A stretch of 64,000 bases of DNA from Theristus sp. LFF4_11. Taxonomy: Eukaryota; Nematoda; Chromadorea; Monhysterida; Xyalidae. Of this stretch, positions 11,635-22,696 are shown piece by piece (the first letter of the stretch is position 1; each line of letters begins with the position of its first letter). Under the pieces are notes generated by a model. That model had not been told where the DNA came from. It made no database searches and was given only the letters and a program-made list of their open reading frames with translations. The position numbers and the translations under genes are program-made. The stretch spans positions 62,001-126,000 of the forward strand of contig JASANC010005875.1 in assembly GCA_030248135.1 (NCBI GenBank). The letters run 5' to 3'.

Positions 11635-12666
11635 TAGGGTTAGGGGCTTTGAAAAAAAAAAAAATTTTAATTTTTTTTTTGTTTTTTTTTTAAATTTGGA
11701 TTTTTTTTTTCAAACTTAAAAAAAATTTGAAAAGTTTTTCTTCTACTTTGCTCTGAAAATTCGATTTATGGCATAATTTTTTGAAAGTTCAAACCAAATT
11801 TTCTTCCCAACTTCTTTGTGTGCTCAGGTACATGTCATTATTTGGTCATTTTGACCGACGTACTCCATGTTTTTCGATTTGGATGACTTCTAGAGTCAAT
11901 TTTTAGCGTTGAAATGACTTAACTGAATTGAAATATCGTTTCAGAAATCGTTTTCTTGCAACTTAGAACATGTTTTTTCAGTCGATAGGCCATGAGATGA
12001 ACATGATATTTTGTTGATTGGCGTATGTTATAGGTCTACAATGAAGTTGTGCGATATATTGTTAAACAATTGGAGCGGAGATGTTGGTTAATACCACATC
12101 ACACGACCGTTTTTCAGATGCCCGATAACATGGCCACATGTTAAAACTTGCGTGCTGAGCTAAACTAACGTGTTAAACTTGCGTCTGTCAGTTGCCCGCA
12201 ACGTGATCGCGAAATCATGGTACGTGTTTTCGATACGATGATTTGAAGAGTGGGCTCTCGCCATGTGGCAGATAGCATAGCTGGTTGAACCTGAAAGTAA
12301 GTGTCTTGGGGGGGCGACCGGGTCGACAGGGGTTGCCGACTTAGCTACAGCAAACAGGAATTTTTGAACACAGTCAAATTTTGGTAATTTTCTAAAGAGG
12401 AACAACTAAGAACGGTTCAATATTCAAGTACACGTCGAAAATTGTCCTGTTTTACTGTTGAAAATGCAACTTTCCCTCTATGAAATGGACATAATTTCAA
12501 TAAAACACGATTTTCGCTCTTATAGTTTTCCGGATCGTTCTGAAAATAGTCTAGATGAACTCAGCTCGACGAGACGCTTCGAACAAACCTAACTTGTAAA
12601 AAAAAAATTTTTTTTAAATTTTTTTTTCAATTTAAAAAAAAACCGGATTTTTTTCCCCTAACCCTA
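11635..12666. mobile_element. hAT-type non-autonomous element with 8-bp target duplication
   Basis: Begins TAGGGTTAGGGG and ends with the exact reverse complement. It is flanked by TATGGGAG at 11627-11634 and 12667-12674. An 8-bp duplication and TAG-starting ends are typical of hAT elements. The body has long A/T homopolymer blocks and no transposase. A sub-terminal block at 11745-11815 is shared with the element at 12844-13608 in opposite orientation. Confidence 0.75.
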
Positions 12667-12843
12667 TATGGGAGTCATTCGGGAGGCGCTTGCATATCAT
12701 ATGTTGTTCTTCGGACTCCCTGATTGATTTAGCACAACTTTGATTTTTGTGATCCCGGACCCCCCCCACAGAAAATTTTAAAAATATGCACCCCCCCCAT
12801 GGGACCCCCCTGGGGGGGGGTCCCACGTTACCATAGGTTGGAC

Positions 12844-13608
12844 TAGAGATGTCAAGAAAAAAAAAATTTTCTATTTTTTTTCTTTTTAAAAAAAAAAAAA
12901 TTTTTTTTTAAAATTTTTTTTTTTAAAAATGAAAGTTGTTCAGAATTTTTCAGGGAGTCCGAATATCACCATCTGAGGAGCCACCGACTTACCATATGAC
13001 CCCCACTCATATGGGAGGAGGGTGAAAATTTCAGACTTGGTTTCGGCGACCCCATTTTCCCACCGACGACATCACGTCTCGTGTTTTGCCTCTCAATTCA
13101 CCTCAAATAACATGGAAACAAGTTCCACAACAAACCGGTGTGATCACGCTGACGACACGAGGCGAAACAGCAACGAGCAACCAACGAAGTTACGCTTGCA
13201 GTGGCAGACAGTGCAATTTCCACCTTTCGAGATCCTGAAAAACGATGCGTAAATGTGAGTTCTCTGCTTCTATCTCACCTTAGCGACATCGGAATTTGTT
13301 GAACTAGCCTTTGCGACGCTCAAGTACTTCTATGCGCGAGTCGATCATCACTCACCAAGGCTGAAAACAGTCGATAAATCAATCCAGAATACCACCTGCA
13401 GCGTTGAAGACTAAGTGACAAGGTAAAGTCAAAGAAAATTTTTGTTGAACTTTCGAAAAATTATGCCAAAAACGGCATTTTCAGGGCACATTAAAGAAAA
13501 AATTTCAAAAATTTTTAATAAAAAAAATAAAAAAAATGCTCATTTTTTTTTACTTTTTTTTTAAAAAAAAATTAAAAAAAAATTTTTTTTTTGACCCTTA
13601 CATTTCTA
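12844..13608. mobile_element. hAT-type non-autonomous element with 8-bp target duplication
   Basis: Ends are TAGAGATGTCAAG on the left and, in reverse complement, TAGAAATGTAAGG on the right. It is flanked by GGTTGGAC at 12836-12843 and 13609-13616. The Ac-like TAGRGATG start and 8-bp duplication point to hAT. The interior carries a 76-codon open frame (13022-13252) that stops just before a GTGAGT. This could be a captured exon or chance. Confidence 0.75.
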
Positions 13609-13610
13609 GG

Positions 13611-14075
13611 TTGGACCCCCCCTCACTTTTTGGTCGGCACCCCCCCCCCCCCCACGGCACCATACCCCCCCCCTCGAAATTTTTTTTGGGCCCACGGTAC
13701 TGAGGGGGGGTGCACGGGATCGCCCGGGTAATACCAAATTTTTGCCTCAGAAAAACACAGAAATTCTTGTAAAATACATAGTATTTTGTGCAAACAAGCT
13801 GCTTGTTTGGTCAGAAACAACAAAATCTATGCAGGGACAGACACAAACGTCAAGAAAAATGCAAAAATTACGGTATTTTTGGAAAAAAATTGAGATGAGA
13901 TTGACCACCGGGGGTGCGATCCCGTGTTTTCTCGCGGAGGGGGGTGGGGGGGAGTCTAGTACCCGTGTCGAGGTAAAGGGGGGGAGGGGGGTACACACAC
14001 GGGTATCTGCCCGTGCACGGGCAGGATTTTCGGCTGAGGGGGGGGGTGGACCCCCCACCCCCCCCCGCACTTTCG
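13611..14075. repeat. Long C and G homopolymer runs upstream of PAXBP1
   Basis: Runs of 7 to 15 C on the left and repeated runs of 5 to 10 G from 13700 to 14045, some closely spaced. A similar C/G-run patch lies at 12761-12822. Such clusters could form G-quadruplexes. They end about 125 bases before the PAXBP1 start codon. Confidence 0.6.
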
Positions 14076-14200
14076 CTACTGACAGCGATCAATCGGTTGA
14101 TTTTTAGATTCATATATTCATTATTTCAACGCACAACATAAGTCTTGATGGCAAACAAACGAAACACCGGCTAAACAGTTTCCTAGTACAACTTTCAAAG

Positions 14201-17200
14201 ATGTTCAAAAAAATTGGCGGCCGCGGCGCGTTCCGTCGTAAACGACGATCGAGCAACGACGACGACGAAGACGGCAACAATGGCTTTGATGATGATGCCG
14301 CTGAAAACTCAACGAACGTCAGCTATGTAGACAAACTAATACCAAGGGTTGCCCTGTCGCCGGACAGACAGGGAGCCGAAACAAGTGGCGGTGGCGGCAC
14401 CGACTTCTCGCAAGACTGGGCGTTGGTGACGTTCAAAAATCCCAGTTTTGCGTCTTTCGCATCGGCTGGTGTTGAGAAAACACCACGGTCGTCGTCGTCT
14501 GACAAGATTGGTGGACTCGGTTCGTCGCAAACAAACGACAGCGATTTAGGTTCGGCGTTGGAGACGATTGCGCACGCTGCCAGTTCGTCCAGTTTGCTCA
14601 GTTTTGATCATGAAGAAGGTTGGTTGGTGATGTTTTTTGGTTTGTCGCATCGTATCAGCAGCATTTCATTTGATTGGCTTCGTCAGATTCTATTCAATTT
14701 CATTTGACAAAAAGAAACGCTTTTTTTCATCATGGATTGCGAAATATTGCACAGCACAAGTGTAAAAAAGTGCTGAAATGCTTGTTCTGCTTCGGCGTTG
14801 TTTGAAAAAGTGTCTGCTTAAATCCTCCGCTTGTTTTAGATGGCGATTGTTTGGTGAAGGTAAAAAAGTCGTCGGCAAGTCGGCGGTTGGAAAAACTGAA
14901 GAAACGCCAAGAAAAACTCGGTCGAATCACTGAGAAAGCGATCAAAAAAGAAATACCGCCAAAACTCGAGACAGTTCCGAAAGAGGACACGAAAAATGGC
15001 GCTGACGACGACGTAGAATCCAGCGGTATAAAAATCATTGGAGGAAATGCTGTGAAAAAGGTCGATAAACTGCTGCTAATGCTGAATTGTTCTGATAATT
15101 TCCTTTTTGTATCTCCACTGCTTTCAAGTGAAAAGTGATGTTTTGGTCCAGTGCTCAATTGTTTAACTGTTTCACAGCGAGAATTAAAAAAACGTTTTTT
15201 TAATGAGAATAACTCATTTTCAGGAGTCCACCAATGAAGACAATTCTTCCTCCTCGCCGTCAACGCTCGCGGAAGCATCGAAGCTGGTCGATGAACCGCA
15301 CGCTGGCGCTGGATCGGACGAAAGTGAACACGACTCCGACACGGAGGCAAACAGCGGCGACAATGGGCGGCAATTTGCAAATCGAAATGGACGAAACGAC
15401 CAACACTCCATTGAGAATTATTTGAAAGGTGGTAGTTTTGAAATTTCATACTGTGTGTGAAATATCGTCAGCAGGGCGTTAACTGGCTTTTTTCGTTCAT
15501 GTGCACTTCGCATTCAACCAGTCGTCAACTTTGCTGATTGTGATTTTTTTTCACGACAACACTGATTGGTCGGAAAGCAGACGAAATGGCGTTGAATAGC
15601 GCGACCGCGGTGGTATGCTCGCTGTTTTCAATGCTGATTCAACGTGCATACCATGTTTGTGTTGCTCATTGCCAGATTGCCACCGCTACTAAAGGCGTGC
15701 GTGTGTGACGCCAATTGTTTTGCCAGAGGCTGAACATGAGCACCTGAACAGCTCCCGAATGCCCAGAGCCAGAACTTGCTCGAACGCTGTACTAAACAGC
15801 CTGCAGCCCTCTGCAAGTTATAAAAGCGACGGGGATATGGTCGTTTGAGGGTTGTTATGATGCGGCGAATCACAAGAGTTTGATTTCAAAAGTGCGTGCA
15901 TTCGGATAGGCGGTGCCATCCCGGACGCTCACATGGTCTACCGCGCTCGCAAGCAACGCCAGCTGGCGCGATCTGGCGGCTACATTCCGCTGCAAGACGA
16001 CACGGTCAGATTTGAAAAACCGTCAAAGTCGCGTCTCGTCCGCGAGGACGATGAAAACGACGAGGAGGAGGATAGTGATGGCAACGAGGAAGGTTGGAAC
16101 TGTTTTTGCGACCTGCAAGCTTTGTTTTGCAATTGCTGTCATTCGAATTCATTGTTGTTTGTTCGAGTTTGATCACTGAAACAATCGCAGGTAAGCCGAG
16201 TCGACTGTTGGGCAAATCGACCGTCGAGACGGAGGAAGAGAAGCGACGACGGCGACGTGAGGAATTTCTGGCTGTCGAGCAAGGCGGTAATTTTGAATTG
16301 TCCGCTGGTTATTCTTGTTCATTCATAGCCGTGATCTTTTTAAACGACGGAACAGTTAATGAAGAAGCTGAAAATGAAGCAGTGGACCGATTCAGAGCAA
16401 ACGGGGAATGTTTTTTCGAAAGGAGCCTTGTAAAAAAATCAATTCACAGACAGCGAAAATGCGGACTCGGATGAGGAGGAGCTACGGCGATGGGAGCACG
16501 AGCAAATCATGAAGGGCGTCTCGTCGCAACAGGTCGGCTTTGAGTGTATAACTGGTTTCCAAAATTGTTCTTCGGAAACGCATATCGTGTTTCGCATCTT
16601 TCGATGCTTTCAGTTTGCAGTTGTAGTCGATCATTCCATTAGTGCATTGAATTTTTTTTTTGAAGTTCATATTCAAATTTATTTGTTTGTATGCCTCTCG
16701 GCCAGTTCACATCGACAAAAAACTTCCATTATGCAAACAAAACAAACGGTGTCACGAAAAACTGAAGAAACACAGGATTATTGATGGAATTGGTGGATGC
16801 ATCAATGAAAGCAAGCAAAAATAGTCGATGCCAACGTAATTGAATGTTTTCACACCACGATCACACTCAACACTCAGCACCACTCGACACAGGTCGCCGC
16901 ACTCCGCCACACCGAACAGCACCAGCGGCAGCAACACTCGAAAATCGCCGAGCTGGCGCGTCTGTACGGGACGGGCGGCGCGACCTACAACAATCGTTCC
17001 GGTCAAGCAGGCCAGATTGAACCGATGGACGTCGACATGGAGGTGGACGAGCTTGACAACGATGAGGTCGTCGTGACGCACGATGACGCGGAGGCGAACA
17101 ACAAGGAGAACGTGCGCGCGAGCAGGACGACGCGACAGTCGAGGGCCGCGCGCGCCTTGGCCGCACAGCCGAAGTCGCTCGACAGCATCCTGAGCGCCAT

Positions 17201-20200
17201 GCGGAATCGGTGTGCGCTGTGTGCTTTTGTGCAGATTGCCTGTTTTTATTTTGTGTTTGTTTGTTTTCAATATTTGGAGCACGCTCCGCGGAACCACCGA
17301 TTCGCGTAAACTCGGTGCATTTTGCACTTTAGTTTGTTTTTCTCTTTCAACGTCCCCCATGTGAGACTGGTTTTCTCGTTTTCAAAATATCAGAAGACCC
17401 CGTTTTTACACTTTTTGCAGTTCAAAATTTACTCGTATAGTTTTTTTTTCAGTCGTACAGTCGGGAAGCTTTTGCGAACAGGCTGGACTGGTGCTTCGCG
17501 CTTCAGCAACAGCTGTCCAATCTCACATTAGAAATCAGTCGCACAATCAACGCACATCTCGTTGTTGTTGGGGATTTAAGGCGGTGTTTTTAGCCAGGTC
17601 TAAACCAAAAAAGCGTACATACCGCCGTTGAGTAGGGTAGGGTGCCCTCTGTCATTAAGTGTCTATACACCCCTCCTCGGCGGGGTTCGATCTCCCGAGC
17701 GCACCGACAACGAGTCTAACGCGCTACCACCAGACCACAAGCGGTGGCATCTCGTTCAAAGTGAGTTGCGTGTTTGCAGCACCAACGACATGGACGACAT
17801 GTGTCGCACACGCCGATTGGACTTGACGAAGAGCGAAGGGCAACTCGAGGAAGTCGAGGCAAACATCGCCACTCTGGAAAATTCGCTGCCGCTCATTCAA
17901 GAACGATACCTGCTCTATCAAGAGATGATGGCTTTCTCGCGAGAGCTGCTGGACTGTCTGTCGGAAAAGGTGATAACAACGACACGCGCATGCTGTTTGT
18001 CTGCTGTTTGCTGATTGCTCAGATCGGTTGTTGTTGTTGTTCTGTTCGGTTTTATGCGGCACTTTTAAGTGCACAAGGAAGCAAGTTCCAAATCAGCCCG
18101 CTGGACACACAGCCGTAAGTTGTTGCTTGTTGTTCGCTACTGTGCCTACAAGTGCGTACATGACAAATCAGCTGAACTGCAATTGCTGGTGTGAATCGAG
18201 CGAAATGCGACTCGTCTGGTTTGTCCGGGTCCACAAGTCACCAGCACCGAATGTTGAACGATCACCAATTGCAGGTTGAAGCGATCGCCAATCTAGAGGA
18301 ACGAATGGTCGCGTTGTATGCGGGTCGATCCGACTTTCTGCAGACGCGCCACCGTCTCGATATTCGCGACCAGTTCGAGCAGTGCTCGACGCAGCAAAAT
18401 AGTGGTCGGCGCTCTTGTTGTCTTGTCATATTGTAGGGGCAATAATATATCTCGTTGTGAATCTCTGCTCAGTCTCGTTTACTTGTCTGGAATTGTCCAG
18501 GCGAATGTGGTGAAATTCGCTCATTCTTTTTGTTTGCGTTCACTTTCAGGCCAGCCAGCGTTCGTCGATCCGGAAAAGCAACGGCGTTACGCGGAGCGCG
18601 ACGCGCGGCGGTTGGTCGAATTGCAATTTTTTTCTTATTTTCAGTTCAATGTTGAACTTGAGACGTTACGCCATTTAGTATGGCGATTTATTTTTCATTC
18701 AAAAGGCTCAGAGAATCCTATTTTTTTATCTCTCCTTTCGCATCAGCTCGCGCCGTCGTCAAGCGCGCGAGCGCACGTTGACGGGCATGTCGCACCATGA
18801 CGGCATGTCCAGCGACGATGAGATGGTGCCGAGCAGGGTGGTCGCGTTCAACACTGAGAAAGGTTGGAGCCGTTTCGAAATATGTGGAAAATTTAGTTGA
18901 TTCTTTGCGTTATGGACGGCAAACTGGCAGTATTTGTAGTTTTGTATGTTTGTTGAGGGTTGTTCTTCGACAAGTAACCGCCTATTATAAGGCTCAGTCA
19001 CATAAAAACAGAACGATAGGCAAAAAAACAAAAAATCGCGTTTGCGGCTTTTTGGAAATCACTCTTGCCGGTAAACAAATTCAGTCGACAAGCTTGTAGC
19101 TTACTGTTTTTGTAAAACCCCGACCATTCATTCGTTCGTTTGCAGTGAAAATCACCTCCGAAGCGAATGACCTGCTTGACGACGTCGTCGACGACTTCAG
19201 CAGTGTTCGCTTGGTCGCGAAAAAGTTTCTCCGATGGTTGATCGTCGATCAGCGATCGTTCCAGGACGCGTACATTGGCGTGTGCCTCGCGAAGCTGTTG
19301 GCACCGCTGATACGCCTGCAGCTGATCGCGTGGAATCCGTTGGAGGCAAGCAAGCGATTTTATTTACTTTAATTTTCTCTATTAATGTGAGTTTCTCTTT
19401 TTTGGTGGTTGTTGGAACGGAAAGCAAAACCACTGCTAACTGAATTGCTGGTGTTTGTGACGTGGATTATTGTAAAGTTTACTTTCGTCCAATCAAGATT
19501 TGCAGCAACGCTTGCTGTGCTGCATTGTGCTTTTCGTGCGTCACTTGAATACCAAGCCTTCAAGCGCACTCATGAAAGCTAAAATAGTAAACACAAACTG
19601 AAAAATAGACCAATAGTAAAAAGTTATTGATTTTGATTTTTCGTGTGAATTTCAGCCGGATTGCGCGCCACTGGAGTCGTTCGCGTGGTTCGAGCAGCTG
19701 CTGTCAGTTGGCGACGAATTTGACGGCGATTTATTGGAGTCTGACTGTCAGGAGTTGGTCGGCTTAATACCGTCCATTATCGAAAAGGTGATTGTACCTA
19801 AATTGGCAGGTATGTCCGTCGTGTATCGGTTCGGCCCCATACGTATTTAGTCTTCTGTTCTGGGAATTTTCGGGCCGTTTGTTTTTGGTGAATTATAAGT
19901 GGCTCTTTTGCTGGTATCCGATATTTCGCTTTGTTTTATGAGTCAAAAAATGCTCTACTACTGACCAATAAACTGCTGTAGTGAAAAGAAAGCTAAGTGT
20001 AACGCTTTCCAGTTCACGTTTTACGGAGCACTCAAGTGCGCAAGCAGAAAATGTACAAAGTAATTCAAGAGTTACGGAGCATTTCATTCATTGTCCGAAA
20101 TCGACTAGCATCATCCCATTGACGGGTGTGCGTCGTTTCTGTCCCCTCGCGCATCCCTAATCAACGTTTCTCTCTTGCAGCGCTTGTCAACCGCGTCTGG

Positions 20201-22029
20201 CTGCCCTATTCCACGTCTCAATGTCGTCGTTTGAGCGTTCTATTACGTTCGTTGGTGTCGATGTGTCCGATGTTGCACGCGACCAACAAGCCGACGCAGC
20301 ATTTGTTGGGCTGCATTCAGGGGCGCGTCAAGGAGTGTCTCGACGAGGATCTGTTCATGCCGATTTATATGAAAACGTCCGTTGTGTTTCGTTTACTGGT
20401 TGAATATGCTTGTGGTTCTGTTGTGCGGTGCAACGTGTTGGTGATTGACCACGGAATCATATTGATTCTTTAATGCTGTGGCCAATCTTGCTCAGCTGCG
20501 TTCTTGAGCATGTGTGGTAATGGGTTTTCGAGGAAAGTCCATATCGACAGCACATTCATTTGAATTTCATGCGACTGAAATGCCTGCAGGCAGCTCTGAA
20601 ACGCGCGCCTTAACAACTAGCTTGCATTTTTTTCAGTGTCAGTTGTTGGTATTTCTCCCGTGTGTTTCACTGCGGAATAACAGATTTGTTTTCTGTTCCT
20701 TCACACAGGGTCCTCGAAAACCCGGCTAGCGGTGCGAAAGCGTTTACGGAGCGACAGTTCTGGTTTGCCTTGAAGGTCGGGATATTCGTTTTTTTTCAAT
20801 TTTTCGATTAAAACGGCTGATTAAAACCGATTTCGCAACATTGAACGAACGCACTTGTCATTATTTCACCATCCTCGTTGGCAGACGCTGCAAAACGTGC
20901 AACTGCTGGAGTGCGTCATGTCGGAATCGGTCGTCCGTGACTGGCTGGTTGACGGTATCGTGAACCGACATTTGCTGTTGGGCCTGCAGTGCACCGCGTT
21001 TGACGAGCCGGAAATCTTGAATAAAACTCGATTGGTCTGTTGCTTGAGTATAGTTTATTTGGAAATTGTTTACCGACTTGACATGGTCGTTCGTTGTAAT
21101 TGAAAATCGACGAATTGGTTGGCTTGAGATGGTCTGCAGTTGGTTTGAGAGCATGTTTTTGGAGCCAATCAGCGTATTATTGCGTTTCTAAAGAGTAAAG
21201 ACCTGTTCATACTGACGTATGCGGACGTACGTCAAAGGCTCCATGGACGGTAGCAGGCAATAACGCGAAACGTGCCGTGCCGTATATCCGTATGAACGGA
21301 AGTGTGCTAAAACACATTGACTGCACGAAAATGAGACAGAATAGAAACCGTCTGTCTGCCATTTTCTGGCACAAAGTTGTCCTTTTTGTCGACGAATGAA
21401 CTGAAACGCCAGCAAATTCCATTCAGTCACGGTGGTAACGTTTTGCGAAAGCTCAATGTGTTTTTTTCCAAAAATTCAGGTTGTGGAAGCACTGCCGTCG
21501 TTTCTGCTGAAGACAGCTGTGGACAGCGGGCAACCGGTGTCCGAGCCGTTGGCGAAACTACTCGTTCGAGTTGGCGAACATCTATACAAAGCGTCCAATT
21601 CAAGGTTCCGTGTTTTTCGGTTGTAAAAAACGGGTGTTGTTGAAGATCCTCTTTTATTCAACCCGATTTCTGGCTGTTTTGTTCGATCTTGTCTGCCAAT
21701 GCCAAACACATCACGGTTTTGATTGTCGGACTGCCATGAATGGATTTGATTGATCTGCTGATTTGTGGATTGATTGGTTGATTACTTGATTATTCATTTG
21801 TTGGCTGATGATTTGCTGATTTATGAATTGATTGGCTGATGGTTGACTGCATAATTTGATCCAATCAAATCGCGAGCGTTAAGTTTTGTTAATTGTTTTT
21901 TTGGCAACTCGTTTTCAATGTTTCAGTGATTCATCACGGGCGATCCGCGATTTGCACAAAATATTGCTGCGGTTGAACGCCCGTAAACACGCCGATGCGC
22001 TGCAGCAAGCGACTGGCATCAGAGTTTAA
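14201..22029 (+). CDS. PAXBP1: PAXBP1/GCFC-family protein (spliceosome-associated)
   Basis: Exons: 14201-14618, 14840-15060, 15224-15428, 15910-16092, 16191-16286, 16450-16532, 16893-17209, 17461-17969 (holding a SINE), 18275-18401, 18550-18610, 18747-18862, 19146-19345, 19656-19809, 20181-20376, 20709-20775, 20885-21034, 21480-21604, 21927-22029. With the SINE and one target copy removed the frame closes to 1045 residues (human about 917). Family landmarks in order: MFKKIGGRG start, SRLVREDDENDEEED acidic block, RRWEHEQI, a coiled coil ending QERYLLYQEM, RRRQARERT with SSDDE, DAYIGVCLAKLLAPLIRLQL, ERQFWFALK. The family links to the spliceosome and, in vertebrates, Pax3/7. Exon 2's donor (AAG|GTCGAT) and exon 8's acceptor (17460/17461) are the weakest junctions. 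The intron after 19345 appears to be GC-AG. Confidence 0.85.
17564..17747 (-). mobile_element. tRNA-derived SINE inside a PAXBP1 exon
   Basis: Minus-orientation SINE with a (CAA)n tail (GTT on the + strand) and a tRNA-like head. It is flanked by CATCTCGTT at 17555-17563 and 17748-17756. Coding frame runs up to the first copy and resumes in the same frame after the second copy. Inside the SINE the frame meets TAG at 17591-17593. Confidence 0.88.
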
Positions 22030-22336
22030 TGTTGCTTGTTGATTGATTGGTTGCGTTTCACATTGAAACAACCGATTGGTGATTTAAGCATTTTTGTGGT
22101 TGGTTTTTAATGATTGGTTTGTAGATAAGCCTACTATTGTACAAACTCATTGCCAATGCGACATTCAATTTGATCGCTGCATCACTCCGGTGTCACCAAT
22201 CAAGGTTTAACTGCAGCACGTCAAAACTCAAAACTAGGCTTGCATTCGTTGCCATTGGTTGGTTTGATGGAAACAAGATTTTTCTCAATATTAGTGCGCT
22301 GTTCCAATTGGTATCCTGTTGCTTGTGATCAGTTGA

Positions 22337-22342
22337 AATAAA
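22337..22342 (+). terminator. AATAAA polyadenylation signal candidate for PAXBP1
   Basis: AATAAA about 310 bases after the PAXBP1 stop and 355 bases before the STX17 start codon. Confidence 0.4.
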
Positions 22343-22696
22343 GTTTGTTCGTGACCAGTTGTTATGCGCAAATGTGATTGGAAAATTGGTTTAATTTCAG
22401 ATTCAAATTGTTGTGCACCATTTTGATTTGCGTTTGTTTTACCATTTTCGGGGTATTGTTTATCAATTGTGCATAGAAAAATGAAATGAATCAATAGAAT
22501 CATCAATTGTCTTTTTGCTTCAGCTCCACAGTGGTAATGCAAACCAAAATTCATCCGAAATTTATTTGGATGGTGTATTTTTGTCAAAAGTTTCAAAAAT
22601 CCACATGAAGTGCTTGCTCTGAAAAAAAAAACCGCTCATATTTCTTGTTTTTTTTTGTTGACATTCCTTGCGAGTTTGTCTGTTGTGACGGCGAAA

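Noticed and set aside
5225..14075. Autonomous transposase gene in the transposon island
   Set aside because: No DDE-type or other catalytic pattern was visible in any frame; all elements look non-autonomous.
16752..17360. Minus-strand ORF of about 200 codons over PAXBP1
   Set aside because: It is the shadow of the GC-rich exon 16893-17209, which continues the PAXBP1 frame.
17628..17760. Separate coding exon read through the SINE head
   Set aside because: The open frame before HLVQSELRV is SINE sequence and is shared with intronic SINE copies.
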